Of a stretch of 64,000 nucleotides of DNA, positions 9,701 to 16,432 are shown piece by piece; the stretch's first letter is position 1; every line of letters starts with the position of its first letter. A program made the translations under genes and the position numbers. The notes below the pieces were generated by a model, which saw only the letters and a list, made by a program, of their open reading frames with translations, was not told the DNA's origin and made no database searches. Source of the stretch: Bordetella parapertussis (GTDB taxonomy: Bacteria > Pseudomonadota > Gammaproteobacteria > Burkholderiales > SG8-39). Where the stretch lies: assembly GCA_945862265.1 (NCBI GenBank), contig CAMAXP010000016.1:1-64000 (forward strand). Reading direction: 5' to 3'.

Positions 9701-10218
9701 CGCTGCAGCTCGAGGTAGAAGCGCTCGGGAAACAGCGCGGACCACTCCTTTGCCAGCTTCGTGGCCCCCTCGAGGTTGCCCGCGGCCAGCGCCTGGCCGA
9801 TGTCGCCGCCCGCCGCACCCGAAAGCGCAATCAGCCCCTCGGTGCCGCCTTCCTTCAGCCATGCCTTGTCGAGCTCCGGGCGCGAGCGGTGCTGGTTCGT
9901 GAGCCACGCCCGGGACAGCAGCTCACACAGCCTGAGGTAGCCTTTGTGGGAAGCCACGAGGATCAGGATGCGCGCAGGCTTGTCGCGGTCGGTGACGTTC
10001 TGCACCCAGCAGTCCGCGCCGATCAGCGGCTTCACGCCGCTGCCCCGCGCCGCCTTGTAGAACTTCACCATCCCGAAAAGGTTGCCCGAGTCGGTGATCG
10101 CCAGCGCCGGCATGCCGTCCCCGGCCGCCTTGGCCACCGCCTCGTCGATGCGGACGATGCCGTCCGTCACCGAGTACTCGCTGTGCAGCCTGAGGTGGAC
10201 GAATCGTGGCGTGTTCAT
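6748..10218 (-). CDS. dnaE: DNA polymerase III subunit alpha
   Basis: Replicative polymerase, 1156 residues, the usual DnaE length. The N-terminal PHP domain starts [15 protein letters not shown]. The C-family polymerase catalytic aspartates sit in [16 protein letters not shown] near residue 400. [23 protein letters not shown] precedes it in the palm, and a helix-hairpin-helix and OB-fold region follow near the C-terminus. The frame continues 41 codons upstream of 10218, but homologues start at [16 protein letters not shown], so the ATG at 10218 is chosen. It is divergent from the EamA transporter gene across 55 bases and overlaps the acyl-AMP ligase gene tail-to-tail by 25 bases. Confidence 0.97.
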   Translation of the reverse strand: [1156 protein letters not shown]

Positions 10219-10273
10219 GGGGTGAAAAATTTTACCACCCGGACCTCCCGCCAGCGCTGCGATAATTGCCGCA

Positions 10274-11158
10274 ATGCATCCCACCATGCGCCCTCGCGAG
10301 GGGCTTGCTTTGCTTGCGCTTTTGCTGGGCGCGGTATGCATTGCCCTGTCGCCGATCTTCGTGCGTGTGTCGGAGACCGGGCCTACGGCGACGGCGTTCT
10401 GGCGGGTGGCGCTGGCGGTGCCGGCACTGTGGCTGCTCTATTTCGCTTTCGGCCGCCAAGCCGGAGCCCCCGCTTCCACCAAGCCGCCGGGATGGCTGCT
10501 GGTGTCCGCCGCCGCTGCATTTACGGGCGACCTCGTGTTCTGGCATTTCGCGGTCAAGCTGACGTCGGTGGCCAACTCGACGCTGCTCGCCAACCTCGCA
10601 GCGATCTTCGTCACCCTGGCCGCCTGGCTGCTGTTCCGGCAGAAACCCAGCCGGGTTTTTCTGGCGGGACTGGTCACTGCCCTGGTCGGCGTGGGCATGC
10701 TGGTTAGCACCAGCCTCGCGTTCTCGAGCACAGCGCTGCTGGGCGACGCCTTCGGGGTCATCACCGCCCTCTTTTACGCCTGGTACCTGCTCAACGTGAA
10801 GAGCCTGCGCGACCGGGGCTTGGGCGCGCTCAGGCTGATGGCGGTGACCACGACGCTCACTGCGCTGATGCTGCTGCCGATCGCGCTCGCGACCGGGGAA
10901 GAGATGCTGCCGGTGAGCCAGGCAGGATGGCTGAAGCTTGTCGGCATCGCGCTGATTTCGCATGCCTGCGGGCAGGGGCTCATCGCCTACGCGCTCGCCC
11001 ACCTGCCGGCTTCGTTCTCGTCGGTCAGCCTGCTGCTGCAGCCGGTGATGGCAGGCGTGTTCGCGTGGGTGCTGCTGGGGGAACCGCTCGTCGCCTTGCA
11101 GGTGGCGGGAGGCGTGGTGGTGCTGGCAGGGATTTATCTGGCGCGTCGGGGGTCTTAG
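10274..11158 (+). CDS. EamA/DMT-family inner-membrane transporter
   Basis: 294 residues, strongly hydrophobic, with about ten predicted helices arranged as two EamA repeats. The first repeat begins with LLGAVCIALSPIFVRVSETGPTATAFWRVALAVP and the second after about residue 155 (GDAFGVITALFYAWYLLNVK). The end, FAWVLLGEPLVALQVAGGVVVLAGIYLARRG, is the classic last two helices of this family. Members export amino acids, metabolites or drugs; the substrate is not predictable here. The start at 10274 gives a short leader before helix 1; a second ATG four codons later is an alternative. Confidence 0.88.
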   Translation: MHPTMRPREGLALLALLLGAVCIALSPIFVRVSETGPTATAFWRVALAVPALWLLYFAFGRQAGAPASTKPPGWLLVSAAAAFTGDLVFWHFAVKLTSVANSTLLANLAAIFVTLAAWLLFRQKPSRVFLAGLVTALVGVGMLVSTSLAFSSTALLGDAFGVITALFYAWYLLNVKSLRDRGLGALRLMAVTTTLTALMLLPIALATGEEMLPVSQAGWLKLVGIALISHACGQGLIAYALAHLPASFSSVSLLLQPVMAGVFAWVLLGEPLVALQVAGGVVVLAGIYLARRGS

Positions 11159-11167
11159 CCAGACGCG

Positions 11168-11173
11168 TATAAT
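11168..11173 (+). promoter_or_regulatory. -10 element for the DUF433 gene
   Basis: A consensus TATAAT lies 21 bases before the DUF433 start codon, with a GGAGGTGA ribosome-binding site between them. No convincing -35 hexamer is visible at 16-18 bases. Confidence 0.4.
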
Positions 11174-11194
11174 CATTTTGTCGGAGGTGACACC

Positions 11195-11419
11195 ATGAAC
11201 TACCGCGACATCATCACAATCGAGCCTGGCAAGCGTGGCGGCAAGCCCTGTATCCGCGGAATGCGGATGACCGTTTACGACGTGCTCGAATACCTCGCCT
11301 CCGGAATGACGCAACAGCAGATCCTGCAGGACTTTCCGTTCCTGACGGCCGAGGATATCCAAGCGTGCCTCGCCTACGCCGCCGATCGCGAACGGATGCA
11401 GTACACCACCAGCGCGTGA
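11195..11419 (+). CDS. DUF433 antitoxin-like protein
   Basis: 74 residues matching the DUF433 (VapB-like) family: the core GKRGGKPCIRGMRMTVYDVL, then a helix-turn-helix-like segment (LEYLASGMTQQQILQDFPFLTAEDIQACLAYAADRE). DUF433 proteins are usually encoded just before a DUF5615 PIN-like toxin and are thought to neutralise it and repress the operon. A strong Shine-Dalgarno (GGAGGTGA) precedes the ATG. The stop codon overlaps the GTG of the next frame (GTGA), the typical coupled arrangement, but the toxin frame is truncated after about 20 recognisable residues (next entry). Confidence 0.85.
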   Translation: MNYRDIITIEPGKRGGKPCIRGMRMTVYDVLEYLASGMTQQQILQDFPFLTAEDIQACLAYAADRERMQYTTSA

Positions 11420-11523
11420 AGCTGCTGTTCGACCAGAACCTCTCGCCGAGGCTGGTCGATCCCGTCCCGGATCTGCTTTCGCTCTTTTATTATGAATGTA
11501 AATGTACCTTTACCAGTACATAA
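11416..11523 (+). pseudogene. Truncated DUF5615 PIN-like toxin
   Basis: The GTG at 11416 overlaps the antitoxin stop and opens a 35-codon frame. It begins KLLFDQNLSPRLVD, the diagnostic N-terminus of DUF5615 toxins (including the first catalytic Asp), then runs LVDPVPDLLSLF and diverges into an AT-rich, unrelated tail (YYECKCTFTST) before a stop. Family members are about 110 residues, so the later acidic PIN residues are missing. The composition changes sharply at about 11487, which looks like a deletion or insertion junction. The toxin is almost certainly dead, leaving the antitoxin orphaned. Confidence 0.75.
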
Positions 11524-11547
11524 ACTGGCAGGAGATCGGCTCCTGTC
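11502..11547. other. Two inverted repeats in the toxin/amidohydrolase gap
   Basis: ATGTAC (11502-11507) pairs with GTACAT (11516-11521). A second hairpin, GGCAGGAG / CTCCTGTC (11527-11547, one G-T pair), follows immediately. Neither has a T-run. They sit in AT-rich DNA between the broken toxin and the convergent amidohydrolase, and could be a bidirectional transcription stop or the scar of a lost element. Nothing else is seen in 11524-11614. Confidence 0.35.
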
Positions 11548-11614
11548 AATGACTTCAGTAACACAATCTTTATAAATCCGGCCGGACACCGATGGACCGG
11601 GGGTTGCCATCCGC

Positions 11615-13330
11615 TCACCCCGGCGCGCCGCGCAGCAGTTGCCCGCCGTGCCGCCCCGTCGCCCTGCCCTGCTCGAAGGCGACTACGCCATTGACGACCG
11701 TCGCGGCGATCCCTTCGGCCCTTTGCACCAGCCGCCGCGCGCCGCCCGGCAGGTCGTGCTCCACCGTCGGCAGGCACGGCTTCACCCGCTGTTCGTCGAA
11801 CACCACGAGGTCGGCGGCGAAGCCCTTGCGCACCAGGCCGCGGCCCGGCAGCTCCCAGGCCGAGGCGTTGTCGAAGGTGAGTTTCCTCACCGCCTGCTCG
11901 AGCGTAAAAGCTTGCTTCTTGCGCACCCAGTAGCTGAGCATGTGGGTCTGCAGCGAAGAGCCCATCTCCTGGCATACGTGCGCGCCCGAATCGGAGAAGG
12001 TGGCCAGCGTGCGTGGATGCTTGAGCATGCCCAGCACGTCGGCGGGCTTTTCGTTGACCAGCGGCTGGACGAACAGCAGGTGGTCGTTCTCCAGCATGAG
12101 GTCGATCATCACGTCCACCGGATGGCGGTTGCGCTGGCGCGCGAGGTCCGCCACCGACGGGTCGTCCCAGTCGACGCCGAACAGCGGGAACAGGTTGGCG
12201 TAGTCCGGCCGTCGCGGATCGGTCGTGGCGAGGCCGCCGCCCTGGAAGACCTTGTCGCGCGGCTTCATGCCGGCTTCGTCGGCAACCAGCTGCGCGCGCA
12301 CTGCGGGGTCAGTGAGCCGCCGCTTCTGTTCTTCGAGCGGCAGCGCGCGAATCGCCCGCCAGTGCGGCAGGGCGTCGAAGGGCAGGTACGAGCGCAGCGA
12401 AAACAGCGCGTTGATCGAGCGCGTGGTCGACTGGCCGAACGCGCGGCCGCCGGCGGCCGCGAGGTCGTCCAGGTACTGCGTCTGGTATTCCCAGGGGTTA
12501 GGGCTTTCGCCCTGCTGGGTGGCGAGCACGCCGAACATCAGCGGCCGGCCGCTGTCGAGCGCGATCCGGCGCAGTTGCGCCAGGCACTCGCGCTGCGCTG
12601 CGCCGCTGGAGATGTCCGGGCCGACCTGGAAGATGCCGGCGTCGAGTTCGGCCAGGACGTCCACGAGGGATGCGATCTCGCTCCAGTCGGCGATGCGGCT
12701 GGCCACCGGCGAGCCGTCGGGCGTCATGTGGGTATTGGCGCGCGAAGTCGACAGGCCAAGCGCGCCCGCGCGCATGGCCTGCCTGACCGCATCGCGCATC
12801 TGCTTCAGGTCCGACTCGTTCGCCTTCTCGCTCAGCGCGCGCCGGCCCATCACGTACATGCGCAGGGCCGAATGGCCGATGTAGGCGCCGTAGTTGATCC
12901 CCTTCGGCAGTCGCTCGACGTGGTCGAGGTACTCCGGAAACGTTTCCCAGGCCCAGTCGATGCCGGCCAGCATCGATTCGGTGGGAATGTCCTCGACCGC
13001 CGTCAGGCAGCGCGCGAACCACTCCCGCTCCTCAGGCTTGCAGGGCGCGAGCGCGAAGCCGCAGTTGCCCATCACCACTGAGGTCACGCCGTGCCAGCTG
13101 GAGCAGCTTCCCTCGGTGTCCCACGACACCTGCGCATCCATGTGGGTGTGGCCGTCGATGAACCCGGGCGAGACGATCAACCCTTCTGCGTCGATCGTCT
13201 CCCTGGCCGTCTCGCGGATGCGGCCGATTTCGGCGATCCGCCCGCCCACCACGCCCACGTCGGCGCGAAACCGCGGGCTGCCCGAGCCATCCACCACGGT
13301 GCCATTGCGAACCACCAGATCGAAAGCCAT
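11615..13330 (-). CDS. Amidohydrolase, N-acyl-D-amino-acid deacylase-like
   Basis: 571 residues of the metal-dependent amidohydrolase superfamily. The N-terminal beta-sandwich strand DLVVRNGTVVDGSG leads to GLIVSPGFIDGHTHMDAQ, with the HxH metal ligands. The D-aminoacylase-like signature SWHGVTSVVMGNCGFALAPCKP follows, and the C-terminus has the late catalytic segment LATFSDSGAHVCQEMGS. Homologues hydrolyse N-acyl-D-amino acids or related amides, but annotation in this group is often over-specific. The frame is open upstream to 13471; the ATG at 13330 is chosen because it begins the conserved MAFDLVVRNGTVVDGSG. The DUF4143 ATPase gene ends 43 bases upstream on the same strand. Confidence 0.86.
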   Translation of the reverse strand: MAFDLVVRNGTVVDGSGSPRFRADVGVVGGRIAEIGRIRETARETIDAEGLIVSPGFIDGHTHMDAQVSWDTEGSCSSWHGVTSVVMGNCGFALAPCKPEEREWFARCLTAVEDIPTESMLAGIDWAWETFPEYLDHVERLPKGINYGAYIGHSALRMYVMGRRALSEKANESDLKQMRDAVRQAMRAGALGLSTSRANTHMTPDGSPVASRIADWSEIASLVDVLAELDAGIFQVGPDISSGAAQRECLAQLRRIALDSGRPLMFGVLATQQGESPNPWEYQTQYLDDLAAAGGRAFGQSTTRSINALFSLRSYLPFDALPHWRAIRALPLEEQKRRLTDPAVRAQLVADEAGMKPRDKVFQGGGLATTDPRRPDYANLFPLFGVDWDDPSVADLARQRNRHPVDVMIDLMLENDHLLFVQPLVNEKPADVLGMLKHPRTLATFSDSGAHVCQEMGSSLQTHMLSYWVRKKQAFTLEQAVRKLTFDNASAWELPGRGLVRKGFAADLVVFDEQRVKPCLPTVEHDLPGGARRLVQRAEGIAATVVNGVVAFEQGRATGRHGGQLLRGAPG

Positions 13331-13373
13331 TGAGTGTCTCCGTTGTTGCGAATCAGTGTCCCTGGCGCGCGTT

Positions 13374-14591
13374 TCACGCGGCCTCCCAAAGCCGGCGGAC
13401 CGGCACGGCGAACAACTGATCGCCGAAGCGCGCCGTAGCTTCCCCGTCGTAAAGCACCACGCCAGCGGCAAAGCGCCTGCCAGTGCTGGCCTGCAACTTG
13501 CGCAAACCCTTGAAATCGGCAGCGGTCACCGTGGCCGAGGCCTTGACCTCGATGCCGGCGACGCGCTGCCGGGCGCCTTCGAGAACGATATCCACTTCCA
13601 CGCCTTCCTTGTCGCGAAAATGGTGAAATGCGATCGGCTCTTCACGCCAGCTTGCCTGCTTGCGCAACTCCTGAAAGACGAAGGTTTCGAGCAGGTGCCC
13701 CAGCATCGGCCTGTCGGCCGCCAGCGCATCCGCATCCACGCCGAGCAAGGCGTAGGCCAGCCCCGTGTCGCCGAGATGGAGCTTCGGCGTCTTGATGAGG
13801 CGGCTCAGCCGGTTGGTATGCCAAGGCGGCAGTTCTTCGAGCAGGAATATGCGCGCCAGCAGCGTGACGTAGTCGCGTATGGTCGGCCGGCTCAGCTGGA
13901 ACGGCGCAGCCAGGTCCGACACGTTCAGAAGGCGCGCGGTCTGACCCGCGGCCAAGGTCAGCAGACGAGGAAGCGCTGCCAGTGAATTGATGTGTGCCAC
14001 GTCGCGCACGTCCCGCTGAACCAGCGTGTCGATGTAGTCGCGATACCAGGTGGCGCGACGCCGGGCCACCGGCCGCGCCAGTGCCGCTGGATAGCCACCG
14101 GCGGCGATGCGCTCCGCAAGCTCCGCGCCCAGGCGTGCCCTGGGCCCACCCTTGAAGCCCTCACCGAACAGCGCATCAAGAAAATCGGGCGGTTTGCCCG
14201 CCAGTTCCGCCTGCGAGAGCGGATGCAGGCGCAGGATTTCCATTCGTCCGGCCAGCGAATCGGCCAGCCTCGGCAGAAGCAGCACGTTGGCCGAACCGGT
14301 GAGAATGAAACGGCCGGGCCTGCGATCGCGGTCGATGGCGGCCTTCAAGGCGGTAAACAGTTCCGGCACCCGCTGGATCTCGTCGAGCACGGCCTTGCCA
14401 GGCAGATCCGCCACGAAGCCCATGGGATCGGCTTGCGCCGAAGCGCGCAGCACATCGTCGTCAAAGCTCAGATAGGAAAATCCCGCCGCATCCCCCACCG
14501 CACGCGCGAGGGTGGTCTTGCCGCACTGGCGAGGTCCATGCACCAGCACGGCGGGTGAGTCGCCCAGTGCCTCGGACAACCGGGGACGCAC
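13374..14591 (-). CDS. DUF4143 ATPase (AAA_14 fold)
   Basis: 405 residues. The Walker A motif GPRQCGKTT is at about residues 19-27. Walker B-like AVLDEIQRVPELFTALK, sensor segment FILTGSANVLLLP and the DUF4143 C-terminal domain follow. The last third has a PD-(D/E)xK nuclease-like set (EGVEVDIVLE ... GIEVKAS). These proteins are common in accessory regions and their physiological role is not established. The annotated start is a GTG at 14591, two codons after an in-frame TGA, leaving a shorter N-terminus than usual. Another frame just upstream (from 14652, IGRYAGSLVASLIR) resembles the usual family N-terminus, so a frameshift near 14590 is possible. See the repeats at 14623. Confidence 0.82.
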   Translation of the reverse strand: MRPRLSEALGDSPAVLVHGPRQCGKTTLARAVGDAAGFSYLSFDDDVLRASAQADPMGFVADLPGKAVLDEIQRVPELFTALKAAIDRDRRPGRFILTGSANVLLLPRLADSLAGRMEILRLHPLSQAELAGKPPDFLDALFGEGFKGGPRARLGAELAERIAAGGYPAALARPVARRRATWYRDYIDTLVQRDVRDVAHINSLAALPRLLTLAAGQTARLLNVSDLAAPFQLSRPTIRDYVTLLARIFLLEELPPWHTNRLSRLIKTPKLHLGDTGLAYALLGVDADALAADRPMLGHLLETFVFQELRKQASWREEPIAFHHFRDKEGVEVDIVLEGARQRVAGIEVKASATVTAADFKGLRKLQASTGRRFAAGVVLYDGEATARFGDQLFAVPVRRLWEAA

Positions 14592-14622
14592 GAATCAGGG
14601 ATGCAACGAGGCTGCCGGCATA

Positions 14623-14680
14623 GCGTCCAATTGTAAACGAAAGTGCGTCCAATCGAAACTTTGATACCGTCTAATTGAAG
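14623..14680. repeat. Three 22-bp-spaced direct repeats (GYGTCYAATYG)
   Basis: On the plus strand GCGTCCAATTG (14623), GCGTCCAATCG (14645) and CCGTCTAATTG (14667) recur at exactly 22-bp spacing, two helical turns, so the cores face the same side of the DNA. The block lies directly upstream of the DUF4143 ATPase (minus strand), where the reverse complement also contains TTTACAATTGG, a possible -10 region. This looks like a multi-site operator. The rest of the 206-base gap to the HicB gene shows no recognisable toxin gene. Confidence 0.6.
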
Positions 14681-14797
14681 CCAGCGGAGACCGTCCAGAG
14701 GGCGACGCAGTCCTGAAACAGGCGCGGGTGCTCGCCTTCAAAGCCGCGCGGGATGGACTCGACCGTTATAGTTGCTCGAACGAACAGGAGTCAAGCC

Positions 14798-15130
14798 GTG
14801 AACACCATGCGCCACAAGGGTTACAGCGCTCGCGTCGAGTACGACGAACGCGACAACATTTTCGTGGGGCGTGTGCTGGGCATACGCACAATCATCAGCT
14901 TCCACGGCGAAACCGTAGGCCTGCTGCGCAAGGAGTTCGGGGCGGCCGTGGATGATTACGTTGGCGACTGCAAGGCGCAGGGAGTGCGTCCCGAGAAACC
15001 CGCCTCGGGGAAGATAGTGCTGCGTTTGCCGCCCGAGGTTCACGGTGCAGCGCTGGTTGCCTCCCAGGCGTCGGGCAAGAGCCTGAACCAATGGGCCACC
15101 GAGATCTTGCAGGAGGCGACGCATTCCTGA
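14798..15130 (+). CDS. HicB-family antitoxin, no HicA partner seen
   Basis: 110 residues. The N-terminal partial RNase-H-like HicB fold reads MRHKGYSARVEYDERDNIFVGRVLG, then IRTIISFHGETVGLLRKEFGAAVDDYV. The C-terminus is a ribbon-helix-helix-type DNA-binding tail (IVLRLPPEVHGAALVASQASGKSLNQWATEILQE). HicB normally neutralises the mRNA-degrading HicA toxin and represses the operon. No hicA-like frame is found on either side, so this is a solo member of the family. A GTG at 14798 with AGGAG seven bases upstream is preferred; an ATG three codons later (14807) is the alternative. Confidence 0.85.
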   Translation: MNTMRHKGYSARVEYDERDNIFVGRVLGIRTIISFHGETVGLLRKEFGAAVDDYVGDCKAQGVRPEKPASGKIVLRLPPEVHGAALVASQASGKSLNQWATEILQEATHS

Positions 15131-15205
15131 ATCGAATCGAAATGTACGCGAAAGTTCTGGATCGCGCGGCTGATCGAACGCAATCGCATCGTGGCAAAAT
15201 GCACC

Positions 15206-16381
15206 ATGTCCACCGCCCGCAACCTGCGCAACTTGCTGTGCCTCGAGGATTTCGAGCCCGCGGCGCGCGGCTTTCTTCCGCGCCCGATCTTCGGGTACAT
15301 CTCGGGCGGGGTTGAGACCGACGCGTCGTTGCGTGCCAACCGCAGCGCGTTCGACGACTACCATTTCGTCCCGCGCGTCCTCGTCGATACGCGCGGGCGC
15401 AACCAGAAGCGGGAACTCCTGGGGCAACCCTACGACCTGCCCTTCGGCATCCCGCCGATGGGCGGGATCATGCTGGCCGCCTACGACGGCGACGCCGTGC
15501 TGGCCCGCACCGCGGGAGCGCTGAACCTCCCGATGATCCAGAGCGGCGCCTCGCTCACGAGGCTCGAGCGAATCAACGAAATCAATTCCAGGGCGTGGTT
15601 CCAGGCCTACCTGCCGGGGGAACATTCGATAATCACGCCGCTGGTGGAACGCGCCCAGCATGCGGGGTTCGGGACGCTGGTGCTGACCGTGGACGTGCAG
15701 GTGTCGGCGAATCGCGAGAACAATGTCCGCACCGGCTATGGCTCGCCGCTGAAGCCCACGCTGCGACTTGCCTGGGACGGCGCCATCCGGCCGCGCTGGC
15801 TGTTCGGCACATTGCTTCGCACGCTGATGAACCACGGCCTGCCCCACCTGGAGAACATGGGCTTCGAGCGCACGCCGGTCCTGTCCGGGTCCGTCGAGCG
15901 GCCCCAGACGCCGCGCGACGGGCTCGCATGGGAGCACGTGGAGCTCATACGCAAACTCTGGAAAGGCAAGCTCGTGCTGAAGGGCGTGCTTGCGCGCGAG
16001 GACATCCGCATCGCGCGGGAAAGCGGCGTCGACGGCATCATGGTGTCGAACCACGGCGGCCGCCAGCTTGACTACACGGTCTCGCCGCTGAGGATGCTGC
16101 CGATGGCGAAAGCGGAGGCGGGCGGCATGGCCATCATGCTCGACAGCGGGGTGCGACGCGGCACGGACGTTTTGAAGGCGCTGGCCCTGGGCGCCGACTT
16201 CGTGTTCATTGGCCGGCCGTTCCTCTATGCCGTGGCGCTCGGCGGAGAGGCGGGCTTGCGCCATGCGGTCGGGCTCTTGCGCGATGAGATCGATCGCAAC
16301 ATGGCGATGCTCGGCATCTCCGAGCTCGGGCAGCTGAAACGCGAGATGCTGGTCCCGAGTTCGGGACCGGTTTACGCCTAG
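15206..16381 (+). CDS. FMN-dependent alpha-hydroxy-acid oxidase/dehydrogenase
   Basis: 391 residues of the L-lactate dehydrogenase/glycolate oxidase TIM-barrel family. Visible signatures are the N-terminal FGYISGGVETDASLRANR with the FDDYHFVPRVLVD strand, PFGIPPMGG (FMN loop), the TVDVQVSANRENNVRTG segment, the catalytic SNHGGRQLDYTVSPL containing the family's active-site His/Gly-Gly-Arg, and the phosphate-binding LDSGVRRGTDVLKALALGADFVFIGRPFLYA. The enzyme oxidises an (S)-2-hydroxy acid to the 2-oxo acid, passing electrons to the respiratory chain or O2. The substrate is uncertain (lactate, mandelate, glycolate). An in-frame ATG five codons upstream (15191) is possible. Confidence 0.9.
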   Translation: MSTARNLRNLLCLEDFEPAARGFLPRPIFGYISGGVETDASLRANRSAFDDYHFVPRVLVDTRGRNQKRELLGQPYDLPFGIPPMGGIMLAAYDGDAVLARTAGALNLPMIQSGASLTRLERINEINSRAWFQAYLPGEHSIITPLVERAQHAGFGTLVLTVDVQVSANRENNVRTGYGSPLKPTLRLAWDGAIRPRWLFGTLLRTLMNHGLPHLENMGFERTPVLSGSVERPQTPRDGLAWEHVELIRKLWKGKLVLKGVLAREDIRIARESGVDGIMVSNHGGRQLDYTVSPLRMLPMAKAEAGGMAIMLDSGVRRGTDVLKALALGADFVFIGRPFLYAVALGGEAGLRHAVGLLRDEIDRNMAMLGISELGQLKREMLVPSSGPVYA

Positions 16382-16402
16382 CTTTCAGCCCCTGGTTGCG
16401 GG

Positions 16403-16419
16403 CCGGAAGTGCCTTCCGG
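16403..16419. terminator. Stem-loop between convergent oxidase and purM genes
   Basis: A perfect 7-bp stem CCGGAAG / CTTCCGG with a 3-base loop occupies the 51-base gap between two convergent genes. There is no T-run on either side, so it may act as a bidirectional 3'-end structure rather than a classical terminator. Confidence 0.45.
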
Positions 16420-16432
16420 GTGAACGGGAAAA

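Noticed and set aside
7840..10707. 955-codon plus-strand open frame across dnaE
   Set aside because: Antisense shadow of dnaE; the dnaE catalytic motifs on the minus strand decide the matter.
14680..14797. hicA toxin gene upstream of hicB
   Set aside because: No frame in this stretch encodes the HicA double-stranded-RNA-binding-like fold or its catalytic His region.
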